From assembly GCA_963921935.1 (NCBI GenBank), contig OY998180.1:64992551-65056550 (forward strand): a stretch of 64,000 bases of DNA. The letters run 5' to 3'. The translations under genes and the position numbers were made by a program. The stretch comes from Galeruca laticollis (lineage: Eukaryota > Arthropoda > Insecta > Coleoptera > Chrysomelidae). Below, in pieces: positions 52,938 to 64,000 of this stretch; position 1 is the first letter of the stretch; each line of letters begins with the position of its first letter. The notes beneath the pieces were generated by a model. It had not been told where the DNA came from and searched no databases. It saw only the letters and a list, made by a program, of their open reading frames with translations.

Positions 52938-54200
52938 TAGTTGGCTTATTCTAATTCGCAGACCTTCCATGTCGATTCAGTTTTCTCTTTTTCGTTAAGT
53001 GGGCTAATACCTACACCTTGACTTGAAGTTATCTGTGTATTACATTGAATGTAAGTAATTTTCGTTAATATCATTCCTAAAGACGGTTTGAAATCATTAA
53101 ATCTATACTGGTTGGTGTATGCATAAATTTTTTTAATTAGAGCTTTTTTGGAATTCCATAATTAATTAATTTTTCTCATTTACATGTTATTGAATTTTTT
53201 TACTGAGTATACTTGTTTTCAATTATATTATTAAATACTATATTGTTTTTTCTATTTGAGAGAATATCTTAGTTTCTCTGTTTAATCAGATTTATGTTTT
53301 TGGGCATAACAATCACAGACCATATTATTCTTTTATCGTTTGTACTGAAACTAGTGTTCTATACAGTGGAATATTCAAACAGATTTATCTCAAAGACATC
53401 GTCAAAGACTAACTGTCAAAGATTTATCGTCAAAGATTAATTGTCAATATTAATCTTGCTTTGCTCTGGAGTTTCATAGTTCAAGGACAGATTCGACTCT
53501 CCTGGACTGGGTCCTCTGACCTGAACAGGTTTGACAGCTCCTTATTTTAATAAAGAAGGAACGAGAATATTGGTTTATATTCTTTCAACATTTCAAATTA
53601 TTGATATTTATGTATGATAAACATTATCCACTGTTTTTGGGATAAAATATCATCTGAGTGTTTCTGAATTCGCTACTGTAACCGTAAATGTTATTGTGAG
53701 ATTAACCTTATTTTTTTCATAAATTATATGACATATTGAATATTAATTCGACTAATTTTAAATGTTCTATTATATTCTCTTTATCTGTAATTTATTTTGA
53801 AGTTAATAATAAAACTTATAAATTTAATTAGAAGCCAGTTTTAAACCAATTCTCCTGGCATAGGAAAAAAGAATTCTTGGTGTCCAGAAACTACCCTACA
53901 GACTATCCCTTGAACTATGTAAACCCACCGAAAAGAGTAAACACAGCCTGAGATCAGAGTCCATGTTTCTTTATCTACATAAATATCTTAATAATTTTTT
54001 ATCACCAAATACTAGAAATTCTTATTGCACTTCAAATTTGGCGCCAAACGAGGATCTTTTCTTGAGGGTATGCTTTCTTAAGCATGATTTTATAGTTTTT
54101 TTTAACTTTTCCTTTCCTGTTTTGAAGGAAATATATAATAGGTGAATTTTTTTCAAAACTATAATTTTTACTTAATTCAAAATATTTACGGTTCTGAAGA
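52938..54200. other. Possible 5' LTR and leader of plus-strand Gypsy, unproven
   Basis: The region holds short tandem words (TCGTCAAAGACTAACTGTC, at 53400-53455) and an AATAAAG signal at 53548. No matching second LTR is visible. No ORF. Confidence 0.3.
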
Positions 54201-54209
54201 GTCTCTTCT

Positions 54210-54575
54210 ATGGGTGAGAGGTATAACCCATCTACTGTTGTAAATAATTGTTATCTTAATAGTAATAGTAGTTCATCTGAATCTAAAGTAAATTTCAACT
54301 TACAAGACAACAATTCAAATTTTTCTTCTAATGTTGATTCACGGAAAACATCTGTTTACGACATAAAAAATAAAACTTTGTCTGTTGTTTCTAATATCAT
54401 TTGCTGGAATTGAAATAGGAAAGGACATTTATACTGTTTGTAGATCTCCCAACAGTATGTTTTGTTACGGTTGTGGGAAGAATAATATTGTCAAATCTGA
54501 ATGTTTTCGTTGTTCAAAAAACTGGACTGGCCAAGAATGGAACAATTATCTTAAGTTTTCAAATATTTCTTGAAA
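54210..54575 (+). pseudogene. Gypsy gag C-terminus with two zinc knuckles
   Basis: A serine/asparagine-rich stretch is followed, across a frame change and stop near 54412, by a first CCHC knuckle (CWN, then NRKGH in the other frame) and a second knuckle FCYGCGKNNIVKSECFRC. Such paired knuckles end the gag of many insect Gypsy elements and bind the element RNA. Confidence 0.65.
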
Positions 54576-54792
54576 ACATAGTTCTATCGAAAATAACGTC
54601 CCTTGTCATAATACTTCGGTAATTTCTCAATAATAGGCAGGTATATCTAAACAAAATAATATACCTAAACAAAATAACTTATGTAATAGAAATGAAATAA
54701 TTTTACCTTCTCCCCTAGAGTCGTCAAATAATAATTGTAAGCATTTAAATTACCCAAGTTGAAAAGAAATATCTAATTCTAACATTAGTCCC

Positions 54793-55375
54793 TTGTTTGT
54801 TAAAAAATTTAGGATTAAAAGGCCTTATCTTAATATTAAAATTGATAATACTGAAAATTTAGCTTTAAAAGATACTGACAGAAGCTTTTGTGTATTGGGT
54901 AATCAAGGTTTTAATATTCTGCATTCACTTAACATTCCTATTCAATATGAACCTTTCTCAAATATAACTACTGCTGACAGCACGGCACACCGTGTGATGG
55001 GTTTTATTCTTCCTCCTGTCAGTCTAAATGGCGTAACCCATGAAATTAAAATTTTAATTATTTCATCAATAGCCCATTCCTTAATTTTAGGCATAAATTT
55101 CTTGAAAATGTTAAAAATTGACATTGATTTCCATACCTTATCTTCTCTTTGTGTGATTAATAACCACATGCTAAACTTTCTGCTTCTCAACGAAAATATT
55201 TCAGACAGGGTGGTGAAACTTGTTTCTAAAATTGATCCAAAAAATTCCTTGGTCAAAACACATTTGATTCAACATGATATCGATACCGGGAATGCAAAAC
55301 CTATCTGTCAGAGACAGTATCCTTTGAGTGCAACAAGGAAGTCGCATTAAAAAGGAACTTGACGAACTTTTAAAG
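54793..55375 (+). pseudogene. Gypsy aspartic protease and RT start
   Basis: A 185-codon open frame contains a retropepsin-like fold (ALKDTDRSFCVLGNQGFN, then HEIKILIISSIAHSLILGIN), with the active-site DTG changed to DTD. It ends at the RT leader DIDTGNAKPICQRQYPLSAT. The frame is lost at 55348 (KSH and stop) and continues KGT in another frame. RT is cut off near 55395, where a tandem repeat begins. Confidence 0.75.
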
Positions 55376-55404
55376 TTGGAAGTTTTTCAATCTTCGTTTT
55401 CACC

Positions 55405-56460
55405 GTGAAGTTGACGCCTAGTATGGATCTGGGTTCGTTCTTGGAACTGGTTCTAGAGAACCACAGTGTACGTCGGACACCAGGCTATGTATGGGTCATA
55501 GTTTGGTTCGACATACAAGCAATCTTATAAATTTGAGCAAACCATTCTAGCCCCTTTTCACTTTCCTTTAATTTCTTCTTCTTCTCCTGCATATGCCTAG
55601 TATGGTTCTAGGTATGGCATACTACTTTCTATTCTTATTGCTAGCACATCAGCTATCTTTTCACTCTTCGCTACTCTCTTCCTCGGTTTCCTCTTTTTCG
55701 TGATAGGCCTAGTATGGATCTAGTTTTTTCAAAATTATCTTAAAACTTCACTACCACATTAGTTACCTGGAGCCTGGCTATGTGTGGGTCATAGTTTGGT
55801 TAGCCACAGTTCGTCCCTTCTCATTACAACTTCTAGCATATCTGCCATCCTTTTCTTCTCTTTACACTCTCACTCGGTTTCTTCTCTACTGTACATGCCT
55901 AGTATGGAACTAGGTTTGTCATAACTATCTAGAAACTTCATAACCACATTGTTTCCCTGTAACCTAGCTATGTATCGGTCATAATTGAGTTCATCAGTAT
56001 ACACGTGTTCTATATCTTATAAATCTTATCATCTTCTATCTTTCCTCCTTTACTCTTGACACACTCCTTTGACTTCTTATCTTCCTATTACAACTTCTAG
56101 CATATCTGCCATCCTTTCCTTCTCTTTATACTCTCACTCCGTTTCTTCTCTCCTCTGCATGCCTAGTATGGATCTAGGTTTGTCATAACTATCTAAAAAC
56201 TTAATAACCACATTGTTTCCCTGTAACCTAGCTATGTATGGGTCATAGTTGAGTTCATCAGTATACGAGTGTTCTATATCTTATAACTCTTATCATCTCC
56301 CATCCTTCCCTTTTACTCTTGACACACTCCTTTGACTTCTCTTGTTGCGCATGCCTAGTATGGGTCTAGGTGTGTAACGATTATCTTAAACATCATAATC
56401 ACATTGTGTTCTTGACGCCGCGCTATATATGGGTCATCAGGTCACAATCATTGTTCGGGC
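55405..56460. repeat. Tandem repeat with GCCTAGTATGGATCTAGG core, about six units
   Basis: GCCTAGTATGG occurs at about 55416, 55594, 55707, 55897, 56161 and 56353. Intervals of 113-264 bp show units with internal deletions or insertions. Shared words include CTATGTATGGGTCATAGTT, AACCACATTGTTTCCCTG and TTGACACACTCCTTTGACTT. No coding content. Confidence 0.85.
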
Positions 56461-56887
56461 TTCCTTGACAAGAGATACCCCTCTCTTTACCATTTACATT
56501 TAATTCATATGGGATGCCATTAGCTGTTGGGTTCACCTTGCCAGAGTACTTTTCCGCCTACGTCATTACATTATGTAAGCTCCTCCATGGTTGAATTTAC
56601 GACCAAATGTTTAATTTATATTATTTAGCACTTTACAGATATAGGTTTACTGCGCTTGGTCCCTGACTGGCTGGGGAATGGATCCAACCCTTAAGTCACT
56701 TTTCTCTAGACAATCAAGGGGGGAGTGTGTTTTCTATTTATCTACGTTGGATGATGTTTGGGAATTTTTAATTTGAATAATTTTTCAATTTTATCACAAC
56801 TTTAACTTCATTCTTAAAATTTAAAATATAAATTTTCCTTCGATTTTCAATGCATTTTATTGATATTTTCATCCTTTTAAACATATA
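56461..56887. other. Nothing recognised
   Basis: AT-rich; no ORF. The TA at 56886-56887 is the left target duplication of the next transposon. Confidence 0.4.
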
Positions 56888-59391
56888 CAGGGTGTCCCGG
56901 GACTAATGGGAAAAAAGTCAGGAGCATATAATTTGAGCCAAAATAATGTTAGTACTTCATATAAATTTTTTCTATGCAGGCCCTTGTTTTCGAGTTATAG
57001 GCCTTCAAAGTTTTAATATTGAATTTGGTTTTTATTTTTATATTTTGTACTAGTTATTTGATCTTTATCAAATTTACGGCATTGCTATAATGTACGTGTA
57101 TGTTTATTTTGGTAAGGTAAACATATTTACATTAGTGCCTTGAAGCCAGGGACGGACTACTCGCAATGGTTAGTGATCCAAAAATTTTGCAGGGATGGCA
57201 CACCCTGAATGAAATTATCGAAATTGACTTCTCCACACATTAAGCTAACAAAAAGGCCCTCTTGTTGGAATTCAATAAAATAAGCCGTTTGGCTAATATT
57301 TACAGTTTTATTAATGCACTGCGTACAAATTTACCTAACTAACTTATTAATATGATGTCCAAGATTTACCTACAGTACTGAAAAAAAATAAGTTGATGGT
57401 AGCAGATGATAAAAACATTAAGAACTTATTTAATGGGAATTAAATTGGTACGCAAACAACGTAATTAGTCGCTTTTAATCAAAATTACGAACACAACATT
57501 ATTAAACCATTAAGAAAACCTAAAAAAACACAAGTTATAAAACATTAGACTAAAACTAATTCCTGAACAACAAAAACTAACGTTATTCTAATAAATGTTC
57601 AATCTGAGCTCCTCCCACTTCCACGCACATTCTAAGTCTACGAAGGTTGTTTCTTTGCACTTGAAAAAGCAATCCCACATTATTTCTAATAACATTGCAG
57701 TGTAACACAATTCAGTTTATTAAATCTTGCCTTGTTTGCACAGGAGTTGCATAAACCCTAGAGATAACCCTAGAGAAATAAATCCTTAGGATTAACGTCT
57801 CCTGATCGTGGTGGCCATTGAAAAGGGCCTCTACGACCAATGCATCTATTAGGAAACCTTGTGTGTAAATGATGTCGTACATCTTAACTGAAATGAGGGG
57901 AGGGGGCAATCATGCATGAACCATAAATTCCTACGAGTTTGTAGTAGCACATCACCAAACAGGTGCCATAACTGATTCTGCAAAAACTCCAAATATTTCT
58001 GACCGGTCAAAGTAGCGTCAATAAAGTATGGCCCTATCAAATGATTGCCAACTATTCCTGCCCAAACATTAATAATGAATCTATTGCTGGCTCCTAGTTT
58101 GGATAATGCCATGTGGATTCACATCATCACATAAATGCATATTGTGAGAATTTATGACTCCATCTCCGGTGAAACCGGCTTCGTTCGTGAAGAGAACGTT
58201 ACTAATAAATGTATTGTCTGCTTTTTGTTGTCGCAGAAACCACTGGCTATATTCAAGTCGGGCAGGATAATCAGCCACTGTCATACTGTGTACTTTTTTC
58301 ATGTGGAAAGGATATAACAGCTGTTCTTTTAGGACGCGATGAACAACTGATTTCGAGACGTTATGTTCTCTTTATAATTCTCATAAACTCGTTGATGGTT
58401 CATTATCAACTGCATTTAACAAGTTTTGTTCAACTGCCACAGTACGGACGCTTTGTACTGGACCTTCTCCATCTTTTTTTACCAAAAAACTTTCTAAAAT
58501 TGAAAATTTTGTTTTGTATACATGGAAAATTACATTTACTTATTGATACCTGTTTCTCGTAACGTGAGATCAATGCGCTCAAACATTCGTCTGTCTGGCA
58601 ATGCTGTGTTTGCAAAATGTTCTGCATAAAGCCTTCCGGCCTTTAAACAATTTAGAGAACCCGGTCCATACATTAAATGCATATCTGCGCACTCAATAAA
58701 AGTGAATTCCGCCATTTTAACTGCTAAATTAAGGACTTATTGACAAGTACTGACTACGAACTATTCTACACAACGTTTGACAACTAATCCTATGGTTACT
58801 TGATAAACGGTAAAAACACTTCTAAAAAGTTTTTACCAACTGTCGAATTAATAAGTCGTTAATGTTTTTTGTCGTCTGCTATCGTTAAATTATTTTTGTA
58901 GTACTGTAGGTAAATCTTGGAAATCGTATTAGTAAGTTAGTTAGGTAAATTGGTACGTAGTGCATTAATAAAACTGTAAATATTAGCCAAACGGCTCATT
59001 TCATCGAATTCCAATAAGTGTACCTTTTCGTTAGCTTAATGTGTGGGGAAGTGAATTTCAATAATTTCATACAGGGTGTGCCATCCCTGCAAAATGTTTG
59101 GATCACTAACCATTGGGAGTAGTCCGTCCCTGGCTTCAAGGCACTACTGTAAATCTGTTTACCTTATCAAAATAAACGTACACGTACATTATAGCATTGC
59201 CGTGAATTTGATAAAGATCAAATAACTAGTACAAAATATAGAAATAAAAACCAAATTCAATATTAAAACTTTGAAGGCCTATAACTCGAAAACGAGGGCC
59301 TGCATAGAAAAAGTTTATATGAAGTACTAACATTATTTTGGCTCAGATTATACGCTCCTGACTTTTTTCCCATTAGTACCGGGACACCCTG
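56888..59391 (-). mobile_element. DD41D mariner-like transposon with ~545-bp TIRs, 2.5 kb
   Basis: Both ends read CAGGGTGTCCCGG and are flanked by TA (56886-56887 and 59392-59393). The inverted arms stay highly similar for about 545 bp (56888-57432 and 58845-59391), including AACTCGAAAACGAGGGCCTG and AAGGCACTAATGTAAATATG-like words. The transposase is on the minus strand between them. Confidence 0.9.
57620..58716 (-). pseudogene. Mariner-like transposase (DUF4817 plus DDE_3)
   Basis: The N-terminus at about 58714 begins MAEFTFIECADMHLMYGPGS with the DUF4817 helix-turn-helix (LPDRRMFERIDLTLRETGI near 58595-58550). After frame changes, SGFC and FSNVLFTNEAGFTGDGVINS give the first catalytic block (N-E in place of D-E). 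Then NVWAGIVGNHLIGPYFIDAT (58060), LWFMHDCPLPSFQ (second D), and, shifted, PNRCIGRRGPFQWPPRSGDV and FLWGYL. It ends near 57620. Stops, shifts and the changed first D make it inactive. Confidence 0.85.
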
Positions 59392-59399
59392 TATTGGAT

Positions 59400-59768
59400 T
59401 CAATGTTCATCATACAAACACGTTGTATTATTACACACTAGCTGTTTTACTCCACGCTGGCTTATTAGCCACCGTGTATTGTGAACTTATAAGTCTCCTT
59501 ATCGAGAACTTATTTTTAAAAACCAATTTTATTACTCTATTACAACTACTTTCAAAAACTAATTAAACAATATTATTTTATTGGATTGATTTTTATTATT
59601 CAAAAGTTGACATCAGACTAAATATGTAAAATGAATTTATTAACTAGCAAAACTATCTATATCAGCAATAAAAATATGTACAATAATAAGTCAACAATAA
59701 ACAAAATAATTAAGTCAGCTGTCAGCATCTACAGCGTTGAACCATATACGGGGTTACCAAATATAACA
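59400..59768 (-). repeat. 3' LTR of errantivirus-like Gypsy (probable)
   Basis: On the minus strand TGTTATATTTGG follows a purine tract (59769-59781, AAGGGCGGAGG), the expected LTR start. AATAAA lies at about 59576. The left limit is set by the mariner-like element at 59391 and is uncertain. Its partner LTR would be beyond 64000. Confidence 0.5.
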
Positions 59769-59809
59769 CCTCCGCCCTTAGAGTTAGGCATATTTCAAGG
59801 AGTGAAAAA

Positions 59810-61200
59810 TGCCCTTGGTTGTGGCTCAGGATGGACTGTTTCATCTTCTACCTCTCCTATGGAAGCTTCTGTGGTTAATTCATGAAGTTTTCTAATTTTT
59901 GTTGCGACGTAGATACATATGAAAATGGCTATTATAATATACGCCATTATATTCCAGGGTGAAACTGGGTTTACGTTGAGATGTTTCTAGACAATTTGTT
60001 TTTGTTTTTCTTGAAGTGAATGGATGTCATCTAGTGGTATATTTTCTAAATGTATTTCGGGTAGTTCCTCTTCTTTTCTTGAATAATCTATGGTAACCTC
60101 AGGCAGCAATAGAGGTTGACCTTCCGTTATAAATTTTTCATTAATAAAATTATCGTTTTCTAAAATAAATTCACATTTATAAGGTACATTGATGAGAAAA
60201 TTTCCTTTTAGGAATGTGAAGTCATTTCTTCCACATCGTGTTTCTATCTTGGTTCGATTAATAAAAATAGCAATGTAGTGAGCGTCATCAATTTGTTGAA
60301 CTAGATTTCTTGAAATTTTGATTGGGGTTCTTCGGCAACTCTTGGGTTTGGGATGCTGTCACTGTAGTAATTCGAATACGCAATCTTCGCTCTCCACTCC
60401 CCTGGACATTCTTCCATCTGAACAGTAGTGGCTGGTTTCTAGCTTGATGCAGGGTTGTTGGATGTATTGGTAGAAATCGTCATTCATTATCAGATAGGTA
60501 TTACGAGGGATAATCGTAGTAGAATTTGGGGTAGGTATGGAATAAAGGTGATAATAAGAATATATATCAGGTAATACTATAGGAAAGTGAATAACAAAAA
60601 TAATCTTTGTGCCTGAGTAATATGATTCTACATCTAATACTCCATAATATTAATAAGTGTCATTCTCTAAATTTTGAAAAAGTATTCCATCTACTGTATG
60701 AAATTTTAAACTGTATATACTATTGATTCCATTTCTTCAATTTTAATTATACTTGTATGAAGTATACCAAGGCTTGCAAATGCTATAGCATTTTCTATTT
60801 CCCCTAATATTTGTAAAATTATATTTATATTTAGATTTAACTGATCTAAAATATTTCGCGTTTGTAAATAATCATCAGATTCAAAAATAAACGTATTAAG
60901 CGAATTTCTGATTTTTTCTATTCCTGAAAAAATTATATCCTGATTATGTTTTATTAAGTTCATTGTTTCATTAAAGTTTTGAATTATATCACTTGTAAGT
61001 GAGATTTGCTGATTTAGATTGTTTACAATTTCCTGTTGAGAATTTTGTAGTGTTGAAATCGCTTCATCATATCGTAATGCATCATCAGCGTCTATGTTTC
61101 CGGAAATGACTTTTATTACATTGCCAAGTCCGTTGAAAAGACCTTGTTTGACCCTATTAGAAGGCATTGAATAATTTAATTTATTTTCTGCACTATTTAA
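59810..61200 (-). pseudogene. Errantivirus-type envelope (F-like) remnant
   Basis: The part after the pol-env junction shows a basic cleavage-like site followed by a glycine-rich hydrophobic fusion-peptide-like stretch (about 61150-61100) and a long heptad-like helical region (61080-60750). It stops at 60706. In the frames beyond, ectodomain-like sequence with cysteines continues, with further stops. A single membrane helix near 59965-59890 and a short cytoplasmic tail end it. The surface subunit upstream of the cleavage site is missing. Such proteins mediate membrane fusion in insect errantiviruses. This copy is broken. Confidence 0.75.
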
Positions 61201-62340
61201 TTGATAAGAAACACCTTTAATACAACTGTTGGAAGAAACATAATGACTTTTAATTTTAGGCACATCAAAAAATTCTTGTAACAATGAATTTTTGAGTTCT
61301 TTACCATTATTCATAATTACTAATGTCGGTTTACCATGATGAGGCATAAAAATTAATAATGCTTTAATAATCTCTACTCCTGTTAAAGACATAATTGGAT
61401 AAGCTTGCCCATATTTAGAAAAATTGTCTATTAATGTTGAAATTTTTTTATTTTGTGCTGAAAAGCAATCAATATAAATAATTTCAAACGTTTTGGATGC
61501 CGTCGGAGTGATCATTAATTTTTGTCTAGGATTACGATCATATTTATTAGTTTGACATATTTCACATTTGTTAATAAAATCTGTTACATCATTTTTTATA
61601 CTAGGCCAATAATAAGTTCTTTTTATTCTTGTCTCTGTCTCAAATATGCCACGGTGATTATTTTCACCTTCATGAGTGTGTCGAATAATCTCATGTTGTT
61701 CGTCTTTTTCATCTATATCTGTCAACTTTAACTTACAATGTATTAACTTATAAGCCGAATTTTTGAACGTTTCTCCTAATATCTCTAACATACGTGATAT
61801 GGGTCCTCCTTTCAAGAAATATATACCATAAGTGTATTTTGGATCTACATAGTTTTTAAATAAATTTATAATGTCTTGTTGTAAATTATTTAATGCAATT
61901 TGAACATGTACACGTTTTTTTGATTTGAAAATATGTTCTATTTTAGGTTTAGCTGCCGAATGTAAAACAAAATCTATTATGATTTGGTGGTCATAAACAT
62001 TCACACATTTTTCCGTAATTGTCATTCCTAAAATCGGCTCTTCTCTACTGGTATGAACAGTGAGATCGTCTGTTCCTTCCCTGTCGTCATTATTATCATC
62101 CAAGTTTACTATTAAAGACTCATTTTCATCATTATCTCGTGGATCTTCTGAAAGAGCTTTATTAAAATTTTCCATATATTCAAATATGTCTTTGGAATTG
62201 ATTTCTACCCTTGAAAGAGCATCAGCATTGCTGTTTGCTACTCCACGTTCATATTCAATCTCATAATCGAATTCCTCCAGCTTGAGGCGCCACCTCACTA
62301 ACCTAGAGTTTGGCTCCTTCAAATTCATAAGCCACTTCAA
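60706..62340 (-). pseudogene. In-frame fusion of Gypsy RNase H end, integrase and envelope (544 codons)
   Basis: Residues 1-45 are the end of the RNase H region, with DALSR. About 215-265 is the His/Cys zinc-binding part of integrase (HTHEG...KCEICQ). About 280-350 is the integrase core: first catalytic Asp at about 291, but the second (normally D-N-G) is N-N-G at 344-346. The core then ends early and about residue 380 onward is envelope. A deletion has removed the integrase C-terminus and the envelope N-terminus while keeping the frame. It is the longest ORF in the window but a by-product of decay. Confidence 0.8.
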
Positions 62341-62730
62341 TGGTTTATGATCAGTAATAATTTTAAATTTTCTACCGTATAAGTAGGGTCTAAAATACTT
62401 TGTAGCCTACACAATAGCTAACAATTCTTTTTCTATTGTACTATAATTTTGTTCTGACTCATTAAGAGTCCTAGAAGCATAAGACACGGGCCTATCTCTC
62501 CCAACTGTGCCCTGCGATAATATTGCACCCAGAGCAATATTACTAGCATCTGTAGTTAAAATGAAATCTTTATTAAAATCCGGATACTGTAAAATTGGTT
62601 CGTTTTCTAAAAGATTTTTACAAGTTTCAAAGCAACATTTAAATTCAGCATCACGTATAATTTTTGCATCCTTTTTTGAACATTTAGTAAGAGGTTTAGT
62701 AATTTTTGCGAAATCTTTAATAAATTTTCT
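62310..62730 (-). pseudogene. Errantivirus-like Gypsy RNase H
   Basis: Minus frames read FILTTDASNIALGAILSQGT near 62560-62500 with the catalytic TDAS, then PVSYASRTLNESEQNYSTIE near 62480-62425 and KFKIITDHKPLK near 62345. A stop near 62408 (in place of the tryptophan codon region) separates this from the following 544-codon frame. Confidence 0.8.
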
Positions 62731-62733
62731 ATA

Positions 62734-63570
62734 TTATCCAATCAAACCTAAAAATGATTTTATTTCTCTGGTAGTCTTTGGAATTGAATAATTTTTTATA
62801 GCTGAAATTTTATCCGGGTTGGGTTTAACTCCTTCCGGTGTTACTATATGACCTAAATAAGCAACTTTTTCTTTCAAAAATTCACACTTATCTAATTGTA
62901 ATTTAAAATTTGTTTCCCTTAATCGTTTAAAAACTTTATCAAGATTAGTTACGTGCTCCTGTAATGAAGTCGAAAATATTATTATGTCATCGAGATATAC
63001 TAAACAAATTTCGTTATGTGATTCTCTGAAAATATTATCCATAACCCTTTGGAAAGTTGCGGGTGAATTTTTTAAACCAATTGGCATGCGACAATATTCG
63101 TAATGACCGTTTTAAACTCTAAAAGCTGTTTTTGGTATATCTTCGGGACTCATCTCTATTTGATGAAATCCGCTAGCTAAATCTAAGGTACTGAAATAAT
63201 TACATTTACCTAGTTTATCCATTACGTCACTTATTAAAGGAATAGGGTATCTATCATCTACAGTTTTTTCATTTAACTTACGGAAATCTACTACAATTCT
63301 ATACTTTTTCTTCCCTGACGCATCTGGTTTTTTTGGGACAACCCAAATATTCGAAAACCAGGCACTTGTACTTGGCCTTATAATACCTTGATCTAACATA
63401 GATTTAATTTGACGTTGAATTTCTTGTTTATGTGCAAAAGGGTATCTATAAGATTTTGAATAGATTGGAAGTTCGTCTTCAGGTTTTATATTATGTTTAA
63501 TTTGATTAGTGAAAGTTAAAGGTTCTCCTTCTCTATAAAATATATCATTATATTTACGACAATGTTTCAA
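62734..63570 (-). pseudogene. Errantivirus-like Gypsy reverse transcriptase
   Basis: Open segment 63570-63112 has SYRYPFAHKQEIQRQIKSML, IVVDFRKLNEKT and FSTLDLASGFHQIEMS (first catalytic D). A TAA near 63114 interrupts it. 63087-62734 continues MPIGLKNSPATFQRVMDNIF, the catalytic VYLDDIIIF near 62990, and FLGLIG, where it stops again at about 62734. Apart from these two breaks the domain is well kept. Confidence 0.9.
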
Positions 63571-64000
63571 AATATGATTTCTTTCTTCCGAATTTAAATG
63601 ATCGGTTCTTAAAAGTGCTTCAATGTCAGGTTTCTCAGTGTAACCACTGTCTCTAACATCTGCGTGAAATAACTCATAACAATTTTCATCAAAAGCAGCT
63701 GATTTTATAGGTTCTGTTAAATTAAAAATGATGTCTTCGCTCGTTTTATTAAAAATTTCTACAATTGCATATCCGTTTTTTGCAGTTGTGAGAATAGAAG
63801 GAATTTCATAATTTTTTATATTTTGCTTCGGTATTAAAATATCACCATTATATGTCGATACAGGAATATTAACTAGAATTCTATTATATGGTTCTATTTT
63901 TGTCTTAAAGCTACATTTACGGTTACTTGAAAAATACTTTATAGGTATAGAAGCAAATGGAGTGTCTACACTTGATTTTTCAAAATCAACTTTGGCGTTA
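63571..64000 (-). pseudogene. Gypsy pol N-terminal part, cut by the window edge
   Basis: The frame from 64000 continues into the RT segment and shows beta-rich, protease/leader-type sequence (ILVNIPVSTYNGDILIPKQN, NGYAIVEIFNKTSEDIIFNL). The open frame is continuous here. No protease active site is visible, so it must lie beyond 64000. Confidence 0.6.

Larger units (their letters stand above)
59400..64000 (-). mobile_element. Env-bearing Gypsy (errantivirus-like) copy, 3' part
   Basis: On the minus strand from the window's right edge: protease/RT leader (64000-63570), RT (63570-62734), RNase H (62730-62310), integrase (61800-61210), envelope (61190-59810), purine tract and LTR. Gag and the 5' LTR lie beyond the window. 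Stops, shifts and a pol-env deletion show that it is a dead integrated copy. Confidence 0.85.

Noticed and set aside
59631..59885. 84-codon plus ORF
   Set aside because: Overlaps the opposite strand of the errantivirus envelope tail and LTR; no motif.
1..64000. CRISPR arrays, operons, ribosome-binding sites, bacterial genes
   Set aside because: None seen. The spliced gene, retrotransposon families and composition indicate an insect nuclear genome.
46670..64000. Search for Ctr1 helix-1 exon on the minus strand
   Set aside because: No frame with a Met-rich region or a FHxGYxExxLF-like block was found, so the exon is assumed to lie beyond the window or to be too short to recognise by eye.
1..64000. 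tRNA or rRNA genes
   Set aside because: No cloverleaf or rRNA-like sequence noticed. The only tRNA-related match is the short primer-site sequence at 43461.

Overview
This window is AT-rich, intron-rich animal DNA. Every recognisable family in it is typical of an insect genome: Ctr1-type copper transporter, R1, Jockey and RTE-like LINEs, Penelope-like elements, BEL/Pao and Gypsy elements (one with an errantivirus-type env), Tc1 and DD41D mariner-like transposons. The species cannot be fixed from sequence alone.

The one clear host gene is on the minus strand and spans most of the window. Its last coding exon (6110-6311) encodes transmembrane helices 2 and 3 and the C-terminus of a Ctr1 (SLC31-type) high-affinity copper transporter. 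Upstream of it, on the same strand, are seven copies of a tiny exon at 6833, 14082, 24632, 26364, 29865, 30470 and 46640. Six are exactly 30 nt, have a consensus acceptor and GTAAG donor, and stay open in one common frame, which is the frame that joins the last exon. Each encodes a different version of a ten-residue cytosolic-loop module lying just before helix 2. Exons for the N-terminus and helix 1 were not found and probably lie beyond 64000. This micro-exon array is the most interesting feature here. Nearly everything from 6.3 to 46.6 kb, TEs included, is intron of this gene.

Layout. 0.9-5.9 kb, downstream of the gene: SWIM-domain relic, tandem Penelope-like element (PLE), 5'-truncated R1-type LINE, mariner scrap. 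6.1-14.1 kb: last exon, two micro-exons, a hAT-like element, a DD41D transposon, a second PLE family flanked by inverted arms. 14.5-21.2 kb: a Tc1 copy split by a nest, in which a long-inverted-repeat element holds a BEL/Pao retrotransposon, itself hit by a LINE and flanked by an intron-containing mariner-like element. 21.3-24.1 kb: a nearly complete RTE-like LINE. 24.6-32.3 kb: four micro-exons, two related 174-bp satellite arrays, LINE pieces, a PLE copy with inverted ends, an inverted-repeat element. 32.8-37.7 kb: an inverted/direct repeat cluster, then an unrecognised region with ~78-bp coding-like repeats and a two-helix membrane ORF. 37.7-43.5 kb: a third PLE with a hammerhead-like motif, and a minus-strand Gypsy element. 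43.5-53 kb: two copies of a DDE transposon flank the last micro-exon, a Jockey element split by another LINE, and a LINE endonuclease. 54.2-56.5 kb: Gypsy gag-protease fused to a tandem repeat. 56.9-59.4 kb: a DD41D transposon with inverted repeats of about 545 bp. 59.4-64 kb: the 3' part of an env-bearing Gypsy/errantivirus-like copy.

All TE reading frames seen are interrupted, apart from short intact segments. The six 30-nt exons keep frame and splice sites, which argues that the Ctr1 exons are under constraint.
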